Below, in pieces: positions 8,354-15,242 of a stretch of DNA of 18,558 nt. The position numbers and the translations under genes are program-made. Origin of the DNA: JBGTIS01 sp041745535 (GTDB taxonomy: Bacteria > Bacteroidota > Bacteroidia > Cytophagales > Cyclobacteriaceae); the NCBI GenBank assembly GCA_041745535.1, contig JBGTIS010000364.1, positions 1-18,558 of the forward strand, given 5' to 3'. How positions within the stretch are numbered: the stretch's first letter is position 1; each line of letters opens with the position of its first letter. The notes below the pieces were generated by a model. The model searched no databases, was not told the origin of the DNA, and worked only from the letters and a program-made list of their open reading frames with translations.

Positions 8354-8601
8354 ATGAGCAGCTCCATTTATGTAACCACCGCTGAGGCCCACTGCGGAAA
8401 ATCACTGATTTGTTTGGGTATTATGGAAACCGTATTGCGGAAAACAGAAAGGGTAGCCATTTTTCGTCCCATTATCTCTGAAAATACTGACCTGCAGCGC
8501 GATAAAAATATTGACCTGCTTCTTACCCATTTTGGGCTAAATCAGCCTTATGAAGATACCTTCGCTTTTTACGGAAAAGAAGCGAGGAACCTGGTTTCGC
8601 A
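8354..8601 (+). pseudogene. pta: Phosphate acetyltransferase, N-terminal remnant
   Basis: About 82 codons match the start of long-type phosphate acetyltransferases, the enzyme that interconverts acetyl-CoA and acetyl phosphate. Visible are the BioD-like P-loop region (YVTTAEAHCGKSLICLG), RKTERVAIFRPII, and the family's usual LLLTHFGLNQPYEDTFAF followed by GKEARNLVS. A complete Pta has about 700 residues, so the rest of the N-terminal domain, the DRTGG domain and the whole C-terminal catalytic domain are missing. After about base 8600 the Pta frame runs into unrelated sequence and stops at 8651-8653. The following DNA belongs, in the next frame, to an aspartoacylase-like gene. The product cannot have transacetylase activity. 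The start ATG at 8354 is at the normal Pta position. Confidence 0.75.
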
Positions 8602-9204
8602 GGTAATGCCAATAAAATCGCTATTGACTACAATTATTACTATGAATTGCTGACCAAGGTATCAGGTTATTCACATAATATATACGAGATTTATTCCCGT
8701 TATGAGATCAAAGAAGGAGAGGTTTTCAGCATGAAACCGGGTTTTATCAATTTTCAGCAAATTCAGAAGGGGCAGCAATTGGCGGTTAGCAATGGCCAGG
8801 CAGTAAACGCGCCCCAACAAGGAAAGATATTCATGCCGCTTTACCAGAGCCAGGGCAATGATGGATTCTTTACCATCCGCAGCATACCTCCGTTTTTTTT
8901 ACGCTTGTCTGCCATGCTACGTAAAATACATTTTGAGCGCATCCTTTCTTTATTACCCGGCGTAAATTGGGTTTCTGATAAGCAAGATACACTAACCGTT
9001 AACCGGAAGGTAGCGCGTTTTTTTGTTAAACAGTTCTTTCATTTGCTGGGATACCGAAGCAAACGAATCGACAAAAATTACCTGATTATGAAAAGCCGTG
9101 AAGCCGCCTCCAGGGAAAGAGATTATGTGGAAGTTATCTGGAATAGAAACTCCTACATTTCACGCTTCGCGAATGGCAAAAGGCCCCCTTTTGCTAGCAA
9201 ATGA
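8602..9204 (+). pseudogene. Aspartoacylase / succinylglutamate desuccinylase-like, C-terminal remnant
   Basis: From the junction at about 8600 the sequence reads GNANKIAIDYNYYYELLTKV and continues open to the TAA at 9202-9204, about 200 residues. It resembles the C-terminal half of the AstE/AspA zinc hydrolase-like family of Cytophagales: YEIKEGEVFSMKPGFINF, GKIFMPLYQSQGNDGFFTI, then a tail IPPFFLRLSAMLRK and ARFFVKQFFHLLGYR. The N-terminal catalytic part with the zinc ligands (H-x-x-E and a later His) is absent, and there is no proper start at the junction. An in-frame ATG lies at about 8731, and a TTG at 8647 could initiate a fragment, but no active site would be included. It appears to be the far side of a deletion that fused two genes. 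The family call is by recognition and moderate. Confidence 0.6.
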
Positions 9205-9211
9205 GGTAAAA

Positions 9212-9232
9212 GCACTCGTTAAAAACGAGCGC
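9212..9232 (-). terminator. Possible weak terminator hairpin
   Basis: GCACTCGTT (9212-9220) pairs with AACGAGCGC (9224-9232) with one mismatch and an AAA loop. On the minus strand it is followed by CTTTTA, on the plus strand by no T-run. It could end transcription of the minus-strand gene finishing at 9325; evidence is weak. Confidence 0.3.
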
Positions 9233-9324
9233 TAACATTGAAAAATATAAGTTCAACGACCCCTCAATCGTAGGTTTTGTCTACATAAGTAAAATATATC
9301 CCGAATTAATCTTGAGTAATAAAG

Positions 9325-10095
9325 TTATTCTGGGCAATCTCCTGGATGAGCACAACCATTATCTACACTAACAAAATACGCGGCTAATTTACCACGAGCT
9401 TGTCCTGATGGAGTGCATGGATTAAAACTTCCCACAAGTTTTACTTGAGACGTATACACCGTCCCAACTCCTTCTACAAATATATTGTAGTGTTGCAAGC
9501 CATAAACTGTAAAATTTATACTGCCTCCTGAAACTGAGTATGTTGCTGTTTGGTGTGTCTACGAAACTCCAATTGTATTTCCTGTCAAGGCCGATTTAAA
9601 ATTACTTGCAGTTAAATTTCCTCCACTTTTATTATAATTAAAAGTTACATTATAATCAGCAACACCATAACCGTTGTATTTGGTCACGCTTGCTATACCT
9701 TTATCACAGGGAGTGCCTTGCAACCATTGTGCTCCGTTAATTTCGCCATCAAAGCTTACAGAAGCTATAGTTTCACCGCTAGCCATACCCTTTTCTATAA
9801 ACTCCTTTGCTTCCGCTATATTTGAAAAATAAATAGGTGTTGTTTGAGCTTTTGCTAAATCAATATAATCATAATTAATGTACTCTTGATTAATACCTAG
9901 TTCAGAAACTAAATCTAATGGTTTATTTTCTTCAATTTCTTCACAAAAAAGAAATGGTAAAAACAAAATGAGCAGTAGTAACTTGTTTGATTTACTTTTC
10001 CTTTTACGGATAAACAGATAAATAACGGCTATAAAACTAATTCCTAGCAGTATATTTACAATTTGCCAGATAATAAGTGAAGTACTGGGTGACAT
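9325..10095 (-). pseudogene. Membrane-anchored protein of unknown function, interrupted by in-frame TAG
   Basis: The frame starts at ATG 10095 and reads 178 residues to a TAG at 9559-9561. Exactly the same frame then continues for 77 further sense codons to a TAA at 9325-9327, giving 256 codons in all. The continuation (ATYSVSGGSINFTVYGLQHY ... GKLAAYFVSVDNGCAHPGDC) has the same character as the preceding part (YGVADYNVTFNYNKSGGNL), so the TAG looks like a recent nonsense mutation or sequence error. The N-terminus has two hydrophobic segments, about residues 9-29 (WQIVNILLGISFIAVIYLFI) and 38-51 (LLLLILFLPFLFC), separated by a basic RKRKSKSNK. The outer part contains paired Cys (TPCDKG; NPCTPSG; NGCAHPGDC) suggestive of an exported domain. 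The gene is more AT-rich than its neighbours. I do not recognise the family. Confidence 0.6.
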
Positions 10096-10113
10096 ACTTG
10101 AATAATTAAAAGT

Positions 10114-10143
10114 TAAAAATACGATTAAAAATTTACAGTCAAA
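10114..10143 (-). promoter_or_regulatory. Promoter match upstream of the membrane-anchored gene
   Basis: Read on the minus strand: TTTG (10143-10140), an 18-nt spacer and TATTTTTA (10121-10114), one base off TAnnTTTG. The predicted transcript would start about 12 bases before the ATG at 10095. Confidence 0.4.
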
Positions 10144-10219
10144 TTGGTTCTGGATAATCTAATTAAATATCTATTGATGTAAGTTGTTTACTATTAACCG
10201 CAAACAAAGCCTTTGCCAC

Positions 10220-11146
10220 TTATTCAAACAAACTTTTCTGCACACCTTGTTGGCTCATCGCATTATCCAGCGCAAGCATAGTTCCGCATACCTCATTCAG
10301 GCGTTTCACCAGGTATTGGGCTAAATCCACACATAAATCTTCCTGAGGCTGGTGTACGATAAAATAAATATTTCGCAGCCCAGCCGCAATCCATGTTTTT
10401 AACCTCTCAACCCAGGCATCTATGCGGCTAAAATCGGTAGGATGCAGGTAATTGCCCACAAAGCGGATCAGTACCGAAGCGGTAGTTAGCCGTTGATGGA
10501 TTACATCTCTGCGTCCGGCTGTATCGGTAATCACCGGGCTAATGCCTAATTCCTGTAATAGGTCAAACGCACGATTTTTAATTTTTTCGTTCCCAAACCA
10601 GGCAGGGTGGCGAAACTCAATGGCAAGTGGCATATCCTGAGGCCAGGTTTCCAGGTAACTGAAAAGACTTTTACCACTTTCAGGCGAAAAATGCGGAGGT
10701 AACTGCATAAAAGGTAAACCTAACTGCTTATCAAACGTATACAGCGCTTCCAGAAAGGGATCAGTGGCCCGGGTGCTTTGCCCGAAATCGGGCCGATGGC
10801 TGATCAGTTGCGGCAGTTTAGGACAAAAAGTAAAATCAGGATCACTTACTTCGCGCCATTGTTCCACCATTTCTACCGTTGGAATCCGGTAGTGGGTCAT
10901 ATTCAGCTCGATGGTGGTAAAAAATCGGGAATAATGATACAGGTAATCGCGGCTCTGGGTTTTAGGCGGATAAATCTTGCCTACCAGCACCCGTTCGCCC
11001 CACCGGGCCGAACCGATGAATATATTGGGTGCTGTGTTCTTTTGTTTAAAAGATTGTAAAGTAGGAATGGTATCGGGATGATCTTCCGGTAAGGTAAGAT
11101 CAATCCTGTCCAGTTCAGTGATATCCGTGAGTTTTCCGAAATTCAT
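10220..11146 (-). CDS. DUF72 (YecE-like) TIM-barrel protein
   Basis: A complete 308-residue protein of the DUF72/YecE family. Family landmarks are IFIGSARWGE near residue 42, YLYHYSRFFTTIELNMTHYR (the family's characteristic Y..F..VE.N..FY element), FTFCPKLPQLISH, LGLPFMQLPPHFSP, MPLAIEFRHPAWF, VITDTAGRRDV, VLIRFVGNYL and a late FIVHQPQED. The fold is a TIM barrel with conserved acidic and His residues in the pocket. The biochemical role is not established. The N-terminal about 35 residues before NIFIGSARWG are a normal extension in Bacteroidota homologues. No signal peptide is visible, so it is cytoplasmic. It is divergent from the SRPBCC-family gene, with a promoter match in the shared spacer. 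Confidence 0.9.
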   Translation of the reverse strand: MNFGKLTDITELDRIDLTLPEDHPDTIPTLQSFKQKNTAPNIFIGSARWGERVLVGKIYPPKTQSRDYLYHYSRFFTTIELNMTHYRIPTVEMVEQWREVSDPDFTFCPKLPQLISHRPDFGQSTRATDPFLEALYTFDKQLGLPFMQLPPHFSPESGKSLFSYLETWPQDMPLAIEFRHPAWFGNEKIKNRAFDLLQELGISPVITDTAGRRDVIHQRLTTASVLIRFVGNYLHPTDFSRIDAWVERLKTWIAAGLRNIYFIVHQPQEDLCVDLAQYLVKRLNEVCGTMLALDNAMSQQGVQKSLFE

Positions 11147-11193
11147 AATCTGTCCCCAGTCGGTGGAAATTAAGATTTAATATCTTGTTAAAA

Positions 11194-11220
11194 CAAAAGT
11201 AAGGGTAAAATGATTGTACA
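11194..11220 (-). promoter_or_regulatory. Promoter match for the DUF72 gene
   Basis: On the minus strand TACTTTTG (11201-11194) is an exact TAnnTTTG -7 box, about 48 bases before the ATG at 11146. A TTG lies 17 nt upstream of it, slightly short of the usual 19-21. Confidence 0.45.
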
Positions 11221-11255
11221 ATAAACCAATTAATTTTATTTTCCCTTCCCCAGGC

Positions 11256-11696
11256 ATGCGGCTCACCGTTACCACTCCCGTTCGTCAGGATTATATAACG
11301 GTAATGAAAGGCTTTACCGAACAATTATTCATGCGATTAAACCCTCCCTTCCCACCCGTGAAGTTACTGCGCTTCGATGGCTGCAAAAAGGGAGATGTGG
11401 TTTCGTTGGAACTGAACTTTATCCTGTTCAAACAACGGTGGGACAGCCTGATTGTGGAAAGTGAGCTAAACGACCGGGAATTTTACTTTATTGACGAAGG
11501 TAAAAAACTGCCCTTCTTCCTGAAATACTGGCACCACCACCACCGGATTCTGAAAGACGGTACGCACACCCGCCTTGTAGATGACATTACCTTCCGCTCG
11601 CCCTTCCTGCTGATGGATTATCTGCTGTATCCGGTGCTCTGGCTACAGTTTTGGTACAGAAAACCCGTTTACAGAAAGGTGTTCGGCACACCATAG
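11256..11696 (+). CDS. SRPBCC-family (START-like) ligand-binding protein
   Basis: A 146-residue cytoplasmic protein from the ATG at 11256. An upstream in-frame TTG at 11214 would add residues encoded by the divergent promoter region and is not used. The pattern MRLTVTTPVRQDYITVMKGF, LNPPFPPVKLLRFDGCKKGD, WDSLIVESELNDREFYFIDE, ILKDGTHTRLVDDITFRSP and LLMDYLLYPVLWLQFWYRKPV matches the helix-grip SRPBCC proteins found singly in Cytophagales genomes: two N-terminal strands and helices, a central sheet and a long C-terminal helix. A hydrophobic ligand is expected but cannot be named. An HHHH run (about residue 92) sits in a loop. The gene is divergent from DUF72 and followed by a 164-base spacer without clear signals. 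Confidence 0.75.
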   Translation: MRLTVTTPVRQDYITVMKGFTEQLFMRLNPPFPPVKLLRFDGCKKGDVVSLELNFILFKQRWDSLIVESELNDREFYFIDEGKKLPFFLKYWHHHHRILKDGTHTRLVDDITFRSPFLLMDYLLYPVLWLQFWYRKPVYRKVFGTP

Positions 11697-11860
11697 CACT
11701 TATTGGCAAAAAACTAACAACAGTACAACATACCTTGTGCTACTTCTTAACTGTACATCAAAATTTATTATAATCAACACCAAATAAAGAAAGCCTGCTA
11801 TATTGGTAGTAACTGCTATAGCGGTTATTTTGATGTTGGGGCCCAATTAAAAAATAAACA

Positions 11861-12067
11861 ATGTGTGTATTCCACGTTTCAAGTTTAACAAAGTCATTTA
11901 AGAGATTCATAGATCAAACTGGTTTACCGATTTATCAATCCCATGAGAAAGGTGAAGAGAAGAAACCTGTAAAGGGGATTTTTGAAGATTTTGGATTCTC
12001 ATGTGATGTGAGTAAAAAACCGTGGGATAATTTTAAAAGACAAACAGATGATATTGAAGTTGTCTAA
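11861..12067 (+). pseudogene. N-terminal fragment of a small protein cut by an IS5-family element
   Basis: An ATG-initiated frame reads 68 codons: MCVFHVSSLTKSFKRFIDQT, then IYQSHEKGEEKKPVKGIFED, GFSCDVSKKPWDNFKRQTDD and finally IEVV before TAA. The ending ...SCDVSKKPWDNFKRQTDDIE faintly resembles proteins of the DUF4279 type, where W-D-D-F-x-x-Q is followed by a long C-terminal half. If so, about half of the gene is missing. The last codons coincide with what looks like the left end of an insertion element (from about 12056), so the natural reading frame probably ended further on and was interrupted. The family assignment is weak; the truncation is inferred from the adjacent IS. Confidence 0.4.
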
Positions 12068-12476
12068 AGTTTCATGTTGAAAAGTATTGCGGAAAGGTTA
12101 TATTATAATTGAAAATATATAGAACCATAACCTAACCGAGCGGTGGCTACAACGATGATAAAGTTAACAAAACGTCAAATTAATCGCTCGGCGAACCGTC
12201 AAAACTTGGTACCACATTTAAGGAAGGGAAAACGAGGTCCGGACTGTAAAGTAGGTCTTTGGCGTATTATCAGAGCCATACTCTATCGTACGAAGACAGA
12301 TGTTCATTGGAGAGAACTTCCCATGGGTTCACTCTTTTGGTCACCATCTAACTAGCTGGCAATCAGCGCACCGGTGCCCGGTGTATCACTCCTTTTCCAA
12401 GTGGTGTAAAGATGGTAGTTGGATTGGCCTGTGGATTGCCACATTAGACTTATGTCGTGAGCTTCTATACATGTCT
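12056..12476 (+). mobile_element. IS5-family insertion sequence remnant, left half only
   Basis: From about 12056 (GAAGTTGTCTAAAGTTTC, resembling the terminal repeat of IS5-type elements) through the transposase 5' half to about 12476. The matching right-hand inverted repeat was not found downstream, and the transposase breaks off before its DDE residues. The exact left end is uncertain by several bases. The element is non-autonomous and cannot move by itself. Confidence 0.6.
12143..12476 (+). pseudogene. IS5-family transposase, N-terminal fragment with frameshift
   Basis: The first frame (GTG 12143 or ATG 12155) reads KLTKRQINRSANRQNLVPHL, KGKRGPDCKVGLWRIIRAIL, YRTKTDVHWRELPMGSLF, typical of the N-terminal DNA-binding part of IS5-family transposases. 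At the T-run 12335-12338 one extra T throws it out of frame. The next frame continues GHHLTSWQS ... SFSKWCKDGSW and IGLWIATLDLCRELLYMS, again as in the family. Between WQS and VYHSFSKW there is a 15-base in-frame insertion (12366-12380) absent from the usual W-Q-S-V-Y pattern. The protein stops being transposase-like at about 12476, before the first catalytic Asp region (normally ..D-G-S-H..), so it is inactive. Some IS5 subgroups use programmed frameshifting, but the lost catalytic half settles that this copy is dead. Confidence 0.75.
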
Positions 12477-12605
12477 TTTAATGATGTGCCAAATGGGCAA
12501 AAAATAAACGGAAATGTGGCTGAAATTTGGACTGCCAAAAATGGGAAACTTCAATCACTTACAATTTATTTCGACACTTTAACCTTTGCGAATAATTCAA
12601 AGTAA
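12477..12605 (+). pseudogene. C-terminal fragment of an NTF2/SnoaL-like protein
   Basis: About 42 codons, FNDVPNGQKINGNVAEIWTA followed by KNGKLQSLTIYFDTLTFANN-SK and TAA, have the composition and pattern of the last strands of SnoaL/NTF2-like proteins (G-x-x-V/I-A-E-I-W-x-x-x-x-G-K-I ... Y-F-D). The preceding bases belong to the transposase fragment, in the same frame only by chance. The first roughly 90 residues of a normal member are absent and were not found elsewhere in the window. This is therefore the right flank of a deletion that removed the IS right half plus the start of this gene. Confidence 0.5.
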
Positions 12606-12740
12606 CGAAATCAAAATGGCTATAAGTAATTGCTTGTTGCGTGCTTTTTCCGAAAATCCGCGCGAATTTTCAAGAGGAGTTTAGTACCTGCGAAAGTCCG
12701 GGCTACAGCGGTTTGCGCGCAGCTTCATCGGAAAGATATA

Positions 12741-13301
12741 TTAAGCTTTCTTAGGAAGAATTTCCGCGGGAGAAAATATAATGCCCAGTGAGGTATCAAA
12801 AGCTTCCTGATAAATTTCAGATTGGATATAGCGGTCTCCTTCCGGCTGGGTATACACTTCAATTTGGAGCTGTGATAAATTCACAATCCAGTACGCGGGA
12901 ATACCCGCCAAAGCGTATTCTTTTAACTTAATATAACGGTCATAGTCATAGCTGCTATCTGCCACTTCAATAAGCACTTTTATATCAGCGGCCTGTATAT
13001 GGTCTTGCCGTAAAGCAGCTTCCCGGAAATCAGCGATTACTACATCCGGCTGAGGCAGCGAATAAGATGAAAGCTGAATGGGGTTTTGAATGCTGATGAT
13101 GTAATCATTGGCTGATAAATGCTGATAAAAGAAACGAGTGAGTCGGGTAACGCAATGCGCACGCGGAGGATTTATAGGGGACATATCAATAATTTCACCA
13201 TTAAGAAGTTCCATATGCTGATCTGGAGGAAACACGCCAGCTTGTTCCATTCGTAGCAGGTTTTCTACCGTAAACTTATATTTGGTGGGGGTCACAATCA
13301 T
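12741..13301 (-). CDS. Uma2-family (DUF820) PD-(D/E)XK nuclease-fold protein
   Basis: A complete 186-residue Uma2 protein. The restriction-nuclease-like core is present: ELLNGEIIDMSP (E31, E36), SLPQPDVVIADF (D86), IKVLIEVADSSYDYDRYIKL (E112, K125/K127) and the hallmark KEYALAGIPAYWIVNL. All active-site positions are kept. The family is very abundant in cyanobacteria and in Cytophagales; its biological role is not established, although a nuclease fold is clear. The ATG at 13301 gives the usual MIVTPTKYKFTVENLLRMEQ-type start. It is transcribed away from the Crp/Fnr gene and ends next to the IS/NTF2 scar. Confidence 0.92.
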   Translation of the reverse strand: MIVTPTKYKFTVENLLRMEQAGVFPPDQHMELLNGEIIDMSPINPPRAHCVTRLTRFFYQHLSANDYIISIQNPIQLSSYSLPQPDVVIADFREAALRQDHIQAADIKVLIEVADSSYDYDRYIKLKEYALAGIPAYWIVNLSQLQIEVYTQPEGDRYIQSEIYQEAFDTSLGIIFSPAEILPKKA

Positions 13302-13420
13302 AAAAGTAAATACGTAATAGAACTGATTTCAGTTACTTTGGTAGATTGGTTTTGGCTTTTAACAAATAGGGTAAAACATCAGATCATTGCTTAAATTACA
13401 GGCAAATCATTCTGATTCAT

Positions 13421-14011
13421 ATGCTCACAGCTTTCAAACAGTATTTACAGCGCAATGCACAGATTTCCGACCAGCAATTTGACCTGATTGCCGAAGGGCT
13501 CACTGTAAAAGAGGTTCCTAAGAAAACAGTGCTCTTGTTCTCAGGAGAAATCTGTAGCCATGTGTTTTTTGTATCAAAAGGATTACTGCGTGCTTATACC
13601 GTTGACGGCACAGGGAAAGAACATATCATACAATTCGCGCCTGAAGACTGGTGGATTAGCGACCGGGATAGTTTTTACTGTCATCAGCCCTCTATTTTTA
13701 CCATTGATGCCATAGAAGATTCAATAGTGATTTACCTGGATCATAGTTTTTTTGAGAAAGCAGCGGCGCTCACGCCTGAGTTTAATAATTTCAATTTGAA
13801 ATCGTTGCACAATGCCATCCGCTATATGCAACGAAGAATTAACCTGCTGCTAGGCGCGACGGCCGAAGAGCGGTATCTGGATTTTATCAGGCTTTATCCC
13901 AACCTTACCTTGCGCATACCCCAATGGATGATCGCTTCTTACCTGGGCATTACCCCGGAATCGCTAAGCCGGGTGCGCAAAGAACTGGCGCATAAAAATT
14001 TTAAACCGTAA
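13421..14011 (+). CDS. Crp/Fnr-family transcriptional regulator
   Basis: A 196-residue regulator. The cyclic-nucleotide-binding-like beta-roll covers about residues 20-120 (KKTVLLFSGEICSHVFFVSK, GLLRAYTVDGTGKEHIIQFA, PEDWWISDRDSF). A dimerisation helix follows, then a C-terminal winged helix-turn-helix, RIPQWMIASYLGITPESLSR (165-184), whose recognition helix carries S-L-S-R-V-R. There is no Fnr-type cysteine cluster near the N-terminus, and the pocket lacks the full cAMP-binding signature (no RxS/T), so the ligand is unknown. Bacteroidota have many such short regulators without cAMP. It is followed 89 bases later by a pirin gene on the same strand; a regulator-pirin pairing may reflect control of the pirin gene, but this is inferred. 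Confidence 0.9.
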   Translation: MLTAFKQYLQRNAQISDQQFDLIAEGLTVKEVPKKTVLLFSGEICSHVFFVSKGLLRAYTVDGTGKEHIIQFAPEDWWISDRDSFYCHQPSIFTIDAIEDSIVIYLDHSFFEKAAALTPEFNNFNLKSLHNAIRYMQRRINLLLGATAEERYLDFIRLYPNLTLRIPQWMIASYLGITPESLSRVRKELAHKNFKP

Positions 14012-14055
14012 CGCGTTTCTTACCATACATCAATGCGTAACCAGGTACAGGCGCG

Positions 14056-14063
14056 TAATTTTG
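14056..14063 (+). promoter_or_regulatory. -7 box upstream of the pirin gene
   Basis: TAATTTTG matches the Bacteroidota -7 consensus exactly and would start transcription about 30 bases before the pirin ATG. There is no good -33 element at 19 nt (TGC instead of TTG), which is compatible with dependence on an activator such as the upstream Crp/Fnr protein. Confidence 0.35.
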
Positions 14064-14100
14064 TATTTATAATTTAGAACTAGTTGATGGCTAAAAATAA

Positions 14101-14985
14101 ATGAATATGAAAACGAAAGAAGTGCGACAAATACTGGCTCCGCCGGCACCACATATGGTGGGCGACGGCTTCAGGGTACATAATTTTTTCCCCTCTGGTT
14201 ATAAAATGGGGAATAAGCGAATGAGTCCTTTTTTTCTGATGGACTACAATTCCAAGGTTGATTTTTCGGCACGGGAAACGCCCCGGGGAGTAGGCGTACA
14301 TCCGCACCGTGGTTTTGAAACGGTTACCATTGCGTATCAGGGCAAAGTGGCTCACCACGACAGTACCGGCAATAGTGGCGTAATTGGTGAGGGTGATGTA
14401 CAATGGATGACTGCCGCGGCAGGCATCTTACACAAAGAGTATCACGAAGAAGCATACAGTAAAAAAGGAGGACCTTTTCAAATGGTGCAACTGTGGGTGA
14501 ACCTGCCTGCCAGAGATAAAATGTCGAAACCCAAGTACCAGGCTATTACCCGCAGGCAAATGGGAAATTATACCTTGCCGGACGATAGTGGGAAAGTGGA
14601 AGTTATCGCCGGAGAATTGAATGGTGTAAAAGGTCCGGCATTTACTTTTACGCCCATCCACATGTATAATGCCCGGTTGAAAAAAGGAGCTTCCTTTACG
14701 TTTGAGCTTCCTGAAAACTACAATACCGGCATATTGGTGGTAGAAGGGTCGGTTACTGTAAATGAAAAAGACAAAGCGCCGGCCGATCATTTTATTCTTT
14801 TCAAAAACGAAGGAGAAAGCATTACCCTGCAGGCAGAGGAAGATGTGGTGCTGCTGGTACTGAGCGGTGAGCCCATCGATGAACCCATTGCCGCCTATGG
14901 CCCCTTTCTGATGAATACCATGGACGAAGTAAAACAGGCTATGGACGACTTCAATATGGGGAAATTCGGCTATCTGGAAGCGTAA
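14101..14985 (+). CDS. Pirin-family bicupin protein
   Basis: A complete 294-residue pirin. The N-terminal cupin has GVGVHPHRGFETVTIAYQGK and GDVQWMTAAAGILHKEYHEE. The four metal ligands expected from human pirin correspond to H67, H69, H111 and E113, all present, so an iron-binding site is predicted. The C-terminal cupin starts at about residue 160 (ITRRQMGNYTLPDDSGKVEV, IAGELNGVKGPAFTFTPIHM) and lacks metal ligands, as usual. Bacterial pirins include quercetin 2,3-dioxygenases and proteins that bind metabolic enzymes; the specific role here is unknown. The protein has no signal peptide. An alternative start is the ATG two codons later (14107). It follows a Crp/Fnr regulator. Confidence 0.93.
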   Translation: MNMKTKEVRQILAPPAPHMVGDGFRVHNFFPSGYKMGNKRMSPFFLMDYNSKVDFSARETPRGVGVHPHRGFETVTIAYQGKVAHHDSTGNSGVIGEGDVQWMTAAAGILHKEYHEEAYSKKGGPFQMVQLWVNLPARDKMSKPKYQAITRRQMGNYTLPDDSGKVEVIAGELNGVKGPAFTFTPIHMYNARLKKGASFTFELPENYNTGILVVEGSVTVNEKDKAPADHFILFKNEGESITLQAEEDVVLLVLSGEPIDEPIAAYGPFLMNTMDEVKQAMDDFNMGKFGYLEA

Positions 14986-15016
14986 ACCTTAAAAATCATA
15001 TTCCTGATAACTGCCC

Positions 15017-15055
15017 GTCTGGTGCGGATTACATACAACTGAGTCTGCACCGGAT
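15017..15055 (+). terminator. Hairpin between pirin and the ROK kinase
   Basis: GTCTGGTGCGGA (15017-15028) pairs with TCTGCACCGGAT (15044-15055), 12 bp including G-T pairs, with a 15-nt loop. No T-run follows, so it may be only a weak terminator or an mRNA 3' stabiliser. Confidence 0.3.
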
Positions 15056-15149
15056 TTGTATTGGCTGGGGTTTAATCATGTTTTCAGATTAAAGTATTCG
15101 CTTATAAATATAAATTTGAGAGATACTCTAAAAAAAATCAAACATGCGG

Positions 15150-15179
15150 TTGGGTATCGGGTTGTATATCATACTTTTG
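15150..15179 (+). promoter_or_regulatory. Bacteroidota promoter of the ROK kinase gene
   Basis: TTG (15150-15152), a 19-nt spacer and TACTTTTG (15172-15179) match the consensus in both boxes and spacing. Transcription would start near 15187, about 55 bases before the ATG at 15243. This is the best promoter match in the window. Confidence 0.6.
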
Positions 15180-15242
15180 CAGGTAGGCAAAATAGCATTT
15201 GCCAGTCAATAAGTATTCATCACCTAACAGCATCAGATCAAC

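Noticed and set aside
11697..11860. Search for a CRISPR array, tRNA or terminator in the spacer after the SRPBCC gene
   Set aside because: No repeats, cloverleaf or hairpin with T-run were seen. No CRISPR, tRNA or rRNA was found anywhere in the window.
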